DNA from: Bacteriovoracaceae bacterium UBA2428
GTDB lineage: Bacteria; Bdellovibrionota; UBA2428
Assembly (NCBI GenBank): GCA_002343545.1
Contig: DDRA01000043.1
Coordinates: 47,824 to 66,138, forward strand
Length of the DNA stretch: 18,315 bases
Direction: 5' to 3'
Under the pieces are notes generated by a model. It saw only the letters and a list, made by a program, of their open reading frames with translations. It had not been told where the DNA came from and ran no database searches. This document shows, piece after piece, positions 1-7,405 of the stretch (positions are counted from its first letter, which is position 1; each line of letters opens with the position of its first letter). Made by a program: the position numbers and the translations under genes.

Positions 1-619
1 CCACCATGATGACATCGGGGTCCTCTCGCAGGACCTGGCGCAGCGCGGTCGCGAAGCTCTTACAGTCGGCGCCGACCTCGCGCTGGTTCACGAGGCTGAG
101 CTTGTGGTTGAAGGTGTATTCGATCGGATCTTCGATCGTGACGATGTGCGCGCGTTTGGTCGCATTGATGCGCTCGAGGAAGGAGGCGAGGGTCGTGGAC
201 TTGCCGGACCCGGTCGCGCCAGTCACGAGCACGAGACCGTGGGGCCGGTCGGTCAGGCCCTGGATCTGTCGGTTGAAGCCTAACGATTCGAGAGGACGGA
301 TCTCGCTCTCGAGGCGGCGGAAAACGGCGGCGATGGAGTTTCGCTGGACGAAGACATTCGCGCGGATTCGCGCGAGGCCTTTGTAGCCGAAGGCGAAATC
401 GAGCTCGTGGTCAACCTCGAATTTTTTGCGCTGTGCCTCGGTCATGAGCGCGTAGCAGATGTTCTTCGTATCTTCACCGGTGAGCGGCCTCGTTTTGGCG
501 CGCACGATTTGGCCGTTCACGCGGTAGGCGGGCGGGGCGCCCACGGACAAGTGCATGTCCGAAGCCCCTTGCTCCATCATGGTCTTGATCAAGATGCCGA
601 GATCGTATCGATCGCTCAT
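1..619 (-). CDS. pilT: Type IV pilus retraction ATPase PilT (3' part beyond window)
   Basis: PilT is the hexameric inner-face ATPase that depolymerises type IV pili and drives twitching motility. Reading from 619 leftwards gives 206 residues that run off the window edge. The N-terminal PAS-like domain carries the typical GASDMHLS at residues 18-25. The RecA-like domain shows Walker A GATGSGKST (134-142), the Asp box TIEDPIEY (161-168) and NQREVG (178-183), and it breaks off inside Walker B (EDPDVIMV, 199-206). The His box and C-terminal part lie outside the window. The ATG (619-617) shares one base with the pilB stop codon (TGATG) and has no strong Shine-Dalgarno, so translation is probably coupled to pilB. 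PilT fits better than PilB because the N-terminal domain is short and NQREVG is present; a PilU paralogue is possible but less likely beside pilB. Confidence 0.93.
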   Translation of the reverse strand, partial: MSDRYDLGILIKTMMEQGASDMHLSVGAPPAYRVNGQIVRAKTRPLTGEDTKNICYALMTEAQRKKFEVDHELDFAFGYKGLARIRANVFVQRNSIAAVFRRLESEIRPLESLGFNRQIQGLTDRPHGLVLVTGATGSGKSTTLASFLERINATKRAHIVTIEDPIEYTFNHKLSLVNQREVGADCKSFATALRQVLREDPDVIMV

Positions 620-2430
620 CAGTCGTCCGTCGTCACGAATTGGATCTCGTCGACCGAGCAGACGCCCGAGACGATCTTCCGGAGGGTGTTGACCTTGAGG
701 GTGCGCATCCCTTCGGCCACGGCGGCCTTGCGGAGCTCCTCGGTGGTGGCGCCCGCGCCGATCTTCTCGCGGAGGCGTTCGGTGACGACCATGACTTCGT
801 GGACCGCGACGCGGCCGCGGTAACCCGTGTTGCGGCAGCTCGGGCAACCCTTACCCCGGACGGGCTTGAACTTGTCGAGGATGTGCGCGGGGAAGCCCAT
901 CTTCTGGAGCTCTTCGCGGGAGTGGCGCGTGTCGACTTCCTTGCAGTCCGAGCAGACGCGGCGGACGAGGCGCTGCGCGAGGACCATCTGCACGGCCGAG
1001 TTGATGAGGAAGGCGTCGACGCCCATGTCCTTGAGGCGCATGATCGACGACGGCGCGTCGTTCGTGTGAAGCGTCGAAAGGACCATGTGGCCCGTGAGCG
1101 CGGCCTTGAAAGCGATCTCGGCGGTGTCTTTGTCCCGAATTTCGCCGAGCAGGACGATGTCGGGGTCTTGGCGGAGCAAGGATCGGAGCGCTTCTCCGAA
1201 GCTGAGTCCGATGTCGTCGCGAACCTGGACCTGGTTGATCCCGGTGAAGTTGTACTCGACGGGATCTTCGATCGTGGAGATGTTCACGTCGACCTGGTTC
1301 AGGAGGTTGAGGGCGGCGTAGAGCGTCGTCGTCTTACCGGAGCCCGTCGGGCCGGTGACCAGGCACATGCCCCAAGGCTTCTTGATGGCCGTGACGAAAC
1401 GCTCGAGCTCGTCCTTTTCGAAACCGAGTTTCTCGAGCGAGACCGCGGCGTTACTGCGGTCCAGAATCCGGAGCACGACTTTTTCGCCGTGCACGGTGGG
1501 AAGGGTGTTCACGCGGAAGTCGACGATCTTGCCGTCGGGAAGTCGCAGACGGACGCGGCCGTCCTGGGGCAAGCGTTTCTCGTCGATGCGCATCTTCGCC
1601 ATGACCTTGATGCGGGCGATGAGCGCGTTCTGGATGTTCTTGGGCGGGCGCATGGCGTCCACGAGGTCGCCGTCGATGCGAAGTCGAACCCGGAAGTCGG
1701 ACTCGTAAGGCTCGATATGGATGTCGGAGGACTTCTTGCGGATGGCGTCGACCAGGATGCCCGAGACGAACTGGATGATCGGCGCGTCGTCCTGCGAGAA
1801 GCCGTCTTGGCCCGCCGAGTTTTGGTTCGAGTCGACTTCGGAGGCGCCCTCGAGGTCGCCCATCGAGGCGAGCGCCTTGCTGAGCGAGGAATCGTTCGCG
1901 TAGTAGCGGTCTATGAGGCTGCGGAGCACGGACGGCAGCGCGAGGACCTGCTCGACCCGAAGCTTGGTCTGGAAGCGGATCTCGTCGAGCGCGTGGACGT
2001 TCGTCGGGTCGCTCACGGCGATGACGAGCGTATCGCCCCGGCGGCCGACGGGCAGGATGCGGTGCTTGTGGCAAAGCGCGCCCGGCAAGAGCTGGACGAT
2101 GTCGGGACCCAGATCGATGTCGGAAAGGTCCATGATGGTGAGCCGCGCGTGCCGTGCGAGGAACTGCAGCAGGGTCTGTTCGTCGACGGCGTTGCTCGCG
2201 AGCAGGTGCTCGAGCAGGCGCACGTTCTTCTTCTGCGCGCCCGCGACGTGCTCTTCCATCTGACGCGAGGTCAGAAGGTTCTCGCGAACGAGCAGATCGG
2301 GAATGCGTAGTGCCGACACTTTGTCTGAGGCTCCTTCGAGTTCTTTTCGGCCAAAATCCTGAAAATTCTGAGGGGGACCTGAGGATTTCCGGGTTAGCTG
2401 GATCCGCTGATGCGGCGCATGGTCAGCCAC
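619..2430 (-). CDS. pilB: Type IV pilus assembly (extension) ATPase PilB / GspE family
   Basis: PilB powers pilus polymerisation at the inner membrane. The protein has 603 residues, slightly longer than typical PilB. An N-terminal MshEN/T2SSE-N region (about 35-180) is followed by an acidic, serine-rich linker (190-213). The ATPase core has SSDIHIEPY (234-242), Walker A GPTGSGKTT (360-368), Asp box TIEDPVEY (386-393), Walker B DPDIVLLGE (422-430) and His box TGHMVLSTLHTND (446-458). Two CxxC pairs (C493/C496 and C529/C532) form the zinc-binding tetracysteine motif of the PilB/GspE group. The start is GTG (2430-2428), preceded by GGGAG with 9-nt spacing; no ATG occurs near the N-terminus. The direct pilB-pilT arrangement favours a pilus rather than a type II secretion role. 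The divergent neighbour is etfB. Confidence 0.93.
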   Translation of the reverse strand: MADHAPHQRIQLTRKSSGPPQNFQDFGRKELEGASDKVSALRIPDLLVRENLLTSRQMEEHVAGAQKKNVRLLEHLLASNAVDEQTLLQFLARHARLTIMDLSDIDLGPDIVQLLPGALCHKHRILPVGRRGDTLVIAVSDPTNVHALDEIRFQTKLRVEQVLALPSVLRSLIDRYYANDSSLSKALASMGDLEGASEVDSNQNSAGQDGFSQDDAPIIQFVSGILVDAIRKKSSDIHIEPYESDFRVRLRIDGDLVDAMRPPKNIQNALIARIKVMAKMRIDEKRLPQDGRVRLRLPDGKIVDFRVNTLPTVHGEKVVLRILDRSNAAVSLEKLGFEKDELERFVTAIKKPWGMCLVTGPTGSGKTTTLYAALNLLNQVDVNISTIEDPVEYNFTGINQVQVRDDIGLSFGEALRSLLRQDPDIVLLGEIRDKDTAEIAFKAALTGHMVLSTLHTNDAPSSIMRLKDMGVDAFLINSAVQMVLAQRLVRRVCSDCKEVDTRHSREELQKMGFPAHILDKFKPVRGKGCPSCRNTGYRGRVAVHEVMVVTERLREKIGAGATTEELRKAAVAEGMRTLKVNTLRKIVSGVCSVDEIQFVTTDD

Positions 2431-2498
2431 GGCACAGGGCTCCCGAATGCGATTGTTGCCTATGACCCTTTGCGCCAGTTCTTCGTCGCGACAAGAGG

Positions 2499-2526
2499 TT
2501 GCAAGCGAGGGAGAGGTCGATATTCT
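2499..2526 (+). promoter_or_regulatory. Candidate sigma70-type promoter of etfBA
   Basis: TTGCAA (2499-2504) and TATTCT (2521-2526) are separated by 16 bp, and each matches the consensus at four of six positions. The -10 ends 8 bases before the etfB ATG, so transcription would begin at or next to the start codon. The match is weak, and this is a visual call in the 104-bp gap between divergent pilB and etfB. Confidence 0.3.
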
Positions 2527-2534
2527 CGAAACTT

Positions 2535-3317
2535 ATGAAAATTGCCGTGCTCGTGAAACAAGTGCCCGACACCGAAACGAAAGCGAACTTGGGTCCCGCG
2601 GGGCTTGAGACGCAAGGTGTTAAGTTCATCCTGAACCCCTACGACGAATTCGCCGTCGAAGAGGCCATCAAGCTTCGCGACAAGTTCAAGGGTGAAGTCT
2701 GCGTCGTCGCCCTCGGTCCCGATCGCGTCGTGGAAGCCATGCGCACGGCCCTCGCGATGGGCGCCGACACCGCCATCCACGTGCAAACGACGGAAGACGA
2801 CTACAAGAAGCTCGATTCCTTCGTCGTGGCCAAGGGCCTCGCCGAAGCGATCAAACAAAAAGGCCCCTTCGATCTCGTGCTCGGCGGCAAGCAAGCCATC
2901 GACGACGACGCTTGGGCCGTTCCGCAGATGACCGCCGAGTTCCTAGGCTGGCCCCACGCCTCGGTCGTCACGAAGATGGAAGTCGCGGCCGACGGCAAGA
3001 GCGCCAAGGGCAACCGCTCCGTCGAGGGCGGCGCCGAGGAAATCTTCGAGATTCCCTTCCCGGCCGTCATCGGCGCGCAAAAGGGCCTCAACAACCCTCG
3101 CTACGCTTCGCTCCCTGGCATCATGAAGGCCAAGCAGAAGAAGGTCGACGTGGTTCCCCTCGCTTCACTCGGACTCGGCGCCGCGAACGCGAAGGTCGAG
3201 TACGTTGGCTTCGAGCTTCCGCCTGAACGCAAAGCCGGCAAGAAGTTCACCGGTTCGCCCGAAGAGATCGCGCAGCAAATCGTCCAGGCTCTCCGCAACG
3301 AAGCCAAGGTCATCTAA
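2535..3317 (+). CDS. etfB: Electron transfer flavoprotein beta subunit (EtfB)
   Basis: EtfB is the AMP-binding subunit of the soluble heterodimeric flavoprotein that takes electrons from acyl-CoA and related dehydrogenases and passes them to ETF-ubiquinone oxidoreductase. The protein has 260 residues, a usual length. It opens with MKIAVLVKQVPDTE, which fixes the start at the ATG at 2535; an in-frame TTG at 2499 would add 12 residues not typical of the family. Further signatures are GGKQAIDDD (117-125), EGGAEE (164-169), NNPRYASLP (186-194) and the dehydrogenase-recognition loop LPGIMKAK (193-200). No good Shine-Dalgarno lies at normal spacing; the nearest purine run (GAGAGG, 2511-2516) is 18 nt away. 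etfA follows after 19 bp in the same operon. No ETF-QO or acyl-CoA dehydrogenase gene is in the window. Confidence 0.95.
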   Translation: MKIAVLVKQVPDTETKANLGPAGLETQGVKFILNPYDEFAVEEAIKLRDKFKGEVCVVALGPDRVVEAMRTALAMGADTAIHVQTTEDDYKKLDSFVVAKGLAEAIKQKGPFDLVLGGKQAIDDDAWAVPQMTAEFLGWPHASVVTKMEVAADGKSAKGNRSVEGGAEEIFEIPFPAVIGAQKGLNNPRYASLPGIMKAKQKKVDVVPLASLGLGAANAKVEYVGFELPPERKAGKKFTGSPEEIAQQIVQALRNEAKVI

Positions 3318-3336
3318 GGAAACGGGGATTGTAGAA

Positions 3337-4302
3337 ATGTCGAAAGCTCTCGTTCTCACCGAACTCAAAGCGGGCAAGGCCAAGAAGTCTAGCCTCGAAG
3401 TCATCCACGCCCTCGAAAGCCAAGGCGTCGAAGTCCACGCGCTCGTCGTCGCCGACAAGGTCGACGCTTCGGTCGCGGCGGAAGTCGGCGCGCAAGGCGC
3501 CAAGAAGCTCCTCACGGCCACCCACGAAAGCTTCGCGTATTACCAGTCCGAAGCCTACGCCGCGACGATCGGCGATGCCTTCAAGGCCGGCGGCTACACG
3601 ATCCTCGCGGGCTCGGCCTCGAGCCTCGTGAAGGACCTCTTCCCGCGTCTCGCCGCGCGGCTCGACGCCGGCCTCGCGGTCGACGTGACGGCCCTCGAAG
3701 TGAAGGGCGCCGAGATCAAGGTGCGCCGTCCGATGCTCGCGGGCAAGTACTTCGCCTGGCTCAAGTTCAAGGCGGCGCCGGCGCTCATCTCCGTTCGCCC
3801 GAACGTCCTCGGCGTGGGCGCCGGCGGCGGCGCGGCGGCGGCGGTCGAAGCCGTCGCGGTCAAAGCCGACTCGCGCGTCAAGACGAGCGCAGTCCAAGGC
3901 GGCGCGGGCGGCAAGGTCGACCTCGGCGAAGCCGAGCGCATCGTCAGCGGCGGTCGCGCGATGAAGAACGCCGAGAACTTCAAGGTCTTGCAGGAGCTCG
4001 CCGACGTCATCGGCGCGGCGGTCGGCGCTTCGCGCGCCGCGGTCGATTCGGGTTTCGCTCCCCACACGATGCAGGTCGGCCAAACGGGTAAGACCGTGAA
4101 CCCGAACCTCTACATCGCGTGCGGCATCTCGGGCGCGATCCAGCACTTGGCCGGCATGAAGACCTCGAAGGTCATCGTGGCGATCAACACGGATCCGGAA
4201 GCGCCGATCTTCCAACGCGCGGATTACGGCGCCGTGGGCGATCTCTTCCAGGTCGTGCCGGCGTTGACGGCCGAGTTCAAGAAGCTCCTCGCCCAAGGCT
4301 AA
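3337..4302 (+). CDS. etfA: Electron transfer flavoprotein alpha subunit (EtfA)
   Basis: EtfA carries the redox-active FAD of the ETF heterodimer. The protein has 321 residues, standard length. The N-terminal domain (1-190) is the adenine nucleotide alpha hydrolase-like fold. The C-terminal FAD domain shows SGGRAMK (204-210), [11 protein letters not shown] (230-240), QVGQTGK (246-252), [15 protein letters not shown] (256-270) and [16 protein letters not shown] (283-298), all expected FAD contacts. The ATG at 3337 is preceded by GGGGA (about 8 nt). An alanine- and glycine-rich stretch at 157-175 is probably the interdomain linker. It is co-transcribed with etfB, 19 bp upstream. The standard motif set indicates a conventional rather than a clearly bifurcating ETF, although sequence alone does not exclude the latter. 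Confidence 0.95.
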   Translation: MSKALVLTELKAGKAKKSSLEVIHALESQGVEVHALVVADKVDASVAAEVGAQGAKKLLTATHESFAYYQSEAYAATIGDAFKAGGYTILAGSASSLVKDLFPRLAARLDAGLAVDVTALEVKGAEIKVRRPMLAGKYFAWLKFKAAPALISVRPNVLGVGAGGGAAAAVEAVAVKADSRVKTSAVQGGAGGKVDLGEAERIVSGGRAMKNAENFKVLQELADVIGAAVGASRAAVDSGFAPHTMQVGQTGKTVNPNLYIACGISGAIQHLAGMKTSKVIVAINTDPEAPIFQRADYGAVGDLFQVVPALTAEFKKLLAQG

Positions 4303-4323
4303 GGGCGCGGGAGCGGGGGTTCG

Positions 4324-4578
4324 GTGGGCGCTTTTTACATCGTCGTCCGGACCTTTCCCTTTTGGGCGATCCCGCTCGGAATCTCGCTCATCTTCTATTT
4401 TCTCAAACCGCCGGGCGGAAAGCGTAACCGCTATTCGCTGCCGCTTTTCCTGCTCGGCATCCTTCTGGTCGTCGGGGCGGTGCTCTACTTCGTCTTCGAA
4501 GGTTATCGCCACGCCGTGCCGGCGGCTTACGAAGTCCTGAGCTCGCCCCTCGCCGCGCCGCCCGCGGGAGGTCCTTAG
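4324..4578 (+). CDS. Small two-helix membrane protein of unknown function
   Basis: I do not recognise a family. The 84-residue protein has two clear hydrophobic segments, about 4-27 (aromatic-rich, containing FPFWAIPLG) and about 37-61, joined by a basic loop (KPPGGKRNRYS). It ends in a proline/alanine-rich tail. The start is GTG at 4324, with GGGAGCGGGGG just upstream as a plausible Shine-Dalgarno. It begins 21 bp after the etfA stop on the same strand, so it is probably transcribed with etfBA. The basic loop between the helices suggests a hairpin with both ends outside and the loop in the cytoplasm. The hydrophobic pattern is unlikely to arise by chance, but expression is unproven. Confidence 0.6.
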   Translation: MGAFYIVVRTFPFWAIPLGISLIFYFLKPPGGKRNRYSLPLFLLGILLVVGAVLYFVFEGYRHAVPAAYEVLSSPLAAPPAGGP

Positions 4579-4623
4579 TTTTGTCATGCGACGTCCTCGT
4601 CGCGTCGCGGCCTAGGCGCGGGT

Positions 4624-5793
4624 CTAGCTCACGAAGCGGGCGAGACGCTCGACGCCGCGTTTGACGTCGTCGAGGCTCGTCGCGAAAGAAAGTCGGATCC
4701 AGCCCGGCATGCCCATCGAAGTGCCCGCGAGCACCGCGAGGTGCTCCTGCGCGAGCAGGCGCTCGGCGAACTCGACGTCGCTCCGGTAGCCCTTGCGCAT
4801 GACGACGCCCGAAACGTCGACGGCCACGTAAAAAGCGCCGGTCGGTCGCACGAAGCGGATGCCCGGGATCTTTTCGAGGGCTTCGACCAGGACCTTCAGG
4901 CGGTCGCGGTAGGCTTGGATGATCGGGGCGAGGATGGCGTCGACCTGGGCGAGGCCGGCCGCGGCGCCGTCCTGGATGAAACCCGGGAGGCAGGTCACCA
5001 TCTGGCTCTGCATCGCGCGCAGGTTGTCGAGATTCGCCTTCGTGCCAAGGACGAAGCCCAGGCGCCAGCCCGTCATTGCGAGGCTCTTCGAGGTCGCGTT
5101 CACGGCGACGACGTACTCGGACTCGGCCTCGCTCGCGAGCGCGAGCGGGCAAACGTGACGGTGCGCCGGATCGAGCACGAGACGCTCGTAGATTTCGTCG
5201 TAGATGAGCGTAACGCGACGACGGCGGCACCACGCGAGGATGTCGCGCAGCTGGCTTTCCGAGATCATCGTGCCGAGCGGATTGCTCGGCGACGAGAAGA
5301 TGAGCGCCTTGGTCTGCGGCGAATAGACCTTCTCGAGTTCTTCCGCGGTTGGGAAGAAGGCGTTCGCCTCTTGCGTGGTGACTTCGATCACGCGTCCGCG
5401 GCAGGCCTTCACGAGGCCGGGGTAAGAAACCCAATAGGGCTTGGGCACGAGGACTTCGTCCTCGGGATCGAGCAGCGAAGCGAGCACGAGGTAGAGACCT
5501 TGCTTCGCGCCGAAAGTGGGGAGCACGTGCTCGGCCGTGATCCAGCTTGCGCCCAGGCGATCGCGGTAGTCCTTGGCCACGGCTTCGCGCAGGTTCATCT
5601 GACCGGAGGGCGAGACGTAGCGGGTGTTGCCGCGCTTGACCGACTCGAAGGCCTCGTGCACGACGATATCGGACGTGGGAAAATCCGACTCGCCCGCCGC
5701 GAAGGAAACGACGTCGTGACCGGCGGCTTTCAAATCGCGAACGCGATCGAGCAAGGCGAGGGTTTGGCTCGAGTAAACGCGAGCGGGAATCAT
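4624..5793 (-). CDS. Pyridoxal-phosphate aminotransferase, class I (aspartate aminotransferase-like)
   Basis: This 389-residue fold-type I PLP enzyme is of the AspC/AAT type. It transfers an amino group between aspartate or a related amino acid and 2-oxoglutarate in the cytosol. Visible motifs are GESDFPT (34-40), SSPSNPLGT (167-175, with the cofactor-binding Asn171), YDEIY (198-202, Asp199), SKSLAMTGWRLG (235-246, with the Schiff-base lysine K236) and WIRLSF (365-370), whose Arg367 binds the substrate carboxylate. The motif set fits subgroup I-gamma, the thermophile/Bacillus-type aspartate/prephenate aminotransferases; exact substrate cannot be read. The ATG (5793-5791) has GGAGG 6 nt upstream and overlaps the coaD stop as ATGA, so it is translated with coaD. 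An open frame extends further upstream to 6039 but lies inside coaD. Confidence 0.9.
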   Translation of the reverse strand: MIPARVYSSQTLALLDRVRDLKAAGHDVVSFAAGESDFPTSDIVVHEAFESVKRGNTRYVSPSGQMNLREAVAKDYRDRLGASWITAEHVLPTFGAKQGLYLVLASLLDPEDEVLVPKPYWVSYPGLVKACRGRVIEVTTQEANAFFPTAEELEKVYSPQTKALIFSSPSNPLGTMISESQLRDILAWCRRRRVTLIYDEIYERLVLDPAHRHVCPLALASEAESEYVVAVNATSKSLAMTGWRLGFVLGTKANLDNLRAMQSQMVTCLPGFIQDGAAAGLAQVDAILAPIIQAYRDRLKVLVEALEKIPGIRFVRPTGAFYVAVDVSGVVMRKGYRSDVEFAERLLAQEHLAVLAGTSMGMPGWIRLSFATSLDDVKRGVERLARFVS

Positions 5794-6299
5794 GTGGACC
5801 TCCGTTTCGGAAGCAGACCCTTGGCTCGGAGAGCCTTGAGGACCGGCCGGGGGACGAGGCCCTTGAGGGGGGCCCGGTGATGGGCGAGTTCCTTGACGAG
5901 GGAACTGCTCACGAAGAAGAAACTTTCGTCCGTCATGACGTGCAGGGTCTCGATCGAGGAATCGAGGCGCCGGTTCATGGCGGCCATCTGGAACTCTTTC
6001 TCGAAGTCGCTCACGGCGCGCAGGCCGCGGATCAGGCAATGGATGCCGCGGTCGCGGCAGAAGTCGACGATGAGGCCGTGGTGCGCGTGAACCTCGAAGG
6101 AGCCGCGCGGTAGGACCTCGGCGACGGACTCCCGCAGGAGCTCGACCCTTTCCTCGGCCGAAAAGAGCGAATGCTTGGCGCCGTTCACCGCCACGACGAG
6201 GTGGAGGCGGTCAAAGAGGGGCTGAACCCGACGGATGACGTCGAGGTGCCCGCTCGTCGGGGGGTCGAAACTCCCCGCGTAGACGGCATTTCGCTTCAT
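5790..6299 (-). CDS. coaD: Phosphopantetheine adenylyltransferase CoaD
   Basis: CoaD transfers AMP from ATP to 4'-phosphopantetheine, giving dephospho-CoA, the penultimate step of coenzyme A synthesis. The protein has 169 residues (usual about 160). It shows AVYAGSFDPPTSGHLD (5-20) with the catalytic H18, RGLR (91-94) followed by DFEKEF, and the phosphate-binding FVSSSLVKELA (129-139), which replaces the common ISSTxVR. The start is the only ATG fitting the family; GCGGGA abuts it, a poor Shine-Dalgarno position. The stop overlaps the aminotransferase ATG by 4 bases. coaD is often next to rsmD in bacteria; here a prepilin-like gene lies between them. Confidence 0.95.
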   Translation of the reverse strand: MKRNAVYAGSFDPPTSGHLDVIRRVQPLFDRLHLVVAVNGAKHSLFSAEERVELLRESVAEVLPRGSFEVHAHHGLIVDFCRDRGIHCLIRGLRAVSDFEKEFQMAAMNRRLDSSIETLHVMTDESFFFVSSSLVKELAHHRAPLKGLVPRPVLKALRAKGLLPKRRST

Positions 6300-6361
6300 T
6301 CCCGCGAAGCTAGCACTGCTGTCTGCGGTAGAAAAGGATGCCGGCTGCTTCGGAATTTCGG

Positions 6362-7369
6362 CTAGCGACAACAACGGATGTCGACGATATTCCGACCGCT
6401 ATCGCCGTCGTTAACCCCGCCAAAACAGCCATTTTGGCTCATGATAAGGTCATTGTCGTTTGGATGCGATGCGTGCGTGCAGCCCATCATGATCCACCCT
6501 TGGGCCGAATTGCATTCGATGCCGAACCAATCCCCCTCGGCCGAGGGGCCGCCGGTTGAACTCGTCAGCGGGTTACCCGTAATGCCCGAAGTGACGGCGG
6601 CGCCGCTGCCTCCTTTGAGGACGGCGACCTGGGAGAACGAGTGTCCATCGAGCGTCGAAACGACGGTTCCGTTCGCCCGAATAAAACCCGTATGAGGGCT
6701 CGTCACGCTTTCCTCCCGGCGTAGGGCGTAGCAGACGCCCTGATAGGTCGTGCTGGGTTGAGAACATTTTTCCACCATGCCCGAGTTTGTCGCCGAGGGG
6801 TTGATGAGAAAGCGAACGGCCACGGTCTTTGAAAGAACGGGGGGGCCGGTGCTTCCGGCTTGTTTGGTCGCTTGTACGAGCACGGAAGCCGCGAAGGCCT
6901 TGTAGGTGAAGGGGAGGGACGTGACGGGATCTATGACGACTTGCTCGCCGTCATAGATGGCATCAGGAATTTCGAGTTTCGAGATCTTGAGGCCGCCGCC
7001 GAGATCATCGTAGGGCGGGATCGAGCTCGCGACGATCTGGGTTCCGAGTTTGATCTGGCCGATCGGAATGGGTGTCCCGGCAGGAACGATGTTGACGGGT
7101 GGCGACGAGTTCAGGGTTGCCCAGGTCGTTCCCGCCGGCAAATTAAACTGGATGGACGATCCCGTCGGACTCGAAAAAGCGCCGTTGCAGGCCTTGGTGT
7201 TGAGCACCAAGTTTAGCGAGGTCTTGAGTAAGTCGAAGTCGACGGCATTCTGGACGTGCTTCTGCGCTTTGAGTCCGCCGAGAAGGTACTGGGATGTTCC
7301 CATCACGAGAACGACGAGGATTGATCCCGCGATGAGAAGCTCGACTAAGCTAAAACCTGCTTTTTTCAC
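6362..7369 (-). CDS. Prepilin-type N-terminal cleavage/methylation domain protein
   Basis: This 335-residue pilin-like or pseudopilin protein has a class III leader. MKKAG is cut before F6 (G|FSLVE), with Glu10 at mature position +5 and a hydrophobic helix to about residue 32. The rest (about 45-335) is a large exported domain rich in Ser, Thr, Gly and Pro with eight cysteines (61, 202, 213, 286, 297, 315, 333, 334). The last 50 residues contain GWIMMGC, NGCFGG and a terminal RCCR. The start is GTG (7369-7367) with a weak AGG 5 nt upstream. Three hand-counted 60-base lines gave about 52-62% G+C, against 73% in one line of the upstream protease gene. It is much longer than a major pilin, so a minor pilin, tip adhesin or type II secretion-like pseudopilin is likelier. 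PilBT at the other end of the window could be the machinery, which is inference. Confidence 0.85.
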   Translation of the reverse strand: MKKAGFSLVELLIAGSILVVLVMGTSQYLLGGLKAQKHVQNAVDFDLLKTSLNLVLNTKACNGAFSSPTGSSIQFNLPAGTTWATLNSSPPVNIVPAGTPIPIGQIKLGTQIVASSIPPYDDLGGGLKISKLEIPDAIYDGEQVVIDPVTSLPFTYKAFAASVLVQATKQAGSTGPPVLSKTVAVRFLINPSATNSGMVEKCSQPSTTYQGVCYALRREESVTSPHTGFIRANGTVVSTLDGHSFSQVAVLKGGSGAAVTSGITGNPLTSSTGGPSAEGDWFGIECNSAQGWIMMGCTHASHPNDNDLIMSQNGCFGGVNDGDSGRNIVDIRCCR

Positions 7370-7405
7370 ATCGCCTAAAGTATCATGAGCGATGGTCTGA
7401 TTGGA

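Noticed and set aside
640..2310. A 556-codon plus-strand open frame opposite pilB
   Set aside because: It is antisense to an unambiguous PilB with all ATPase motifs; the composition (Asp/Val/Arg/Glu) is the usual shadow of a G+C-rich gene.
2431..2534. A riboswitch or small RNA in the pilB-etfB gap
   Set aside because: No conserved aptamer core or strong hairpin is visible in 104 bp; only a weak promoter-like pair was kept.
3310..4587. A long minus-strand open frame opposite etfA and the small membrane protein
   Set aside because: Charged, repetitive composition without motifs, lying over the well-supported etfA.
4588..4603. GCGACG-TCCT-CGTCGC hairpin between the small membrane gene and the aminotransferase
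   Set aside because: The stem is only 6 bp with no following T-run on either strand. Such short G+C-rich repeats are common by chance here, so I did not call it a terminator.
5794..6039. An 82-residue N-terminal extension of the aminotransferase
   Set aside because: It lies entirely within coaD in another frame, and the ATG at 5793 has an ideal GGAGG and family-like N-terminus.
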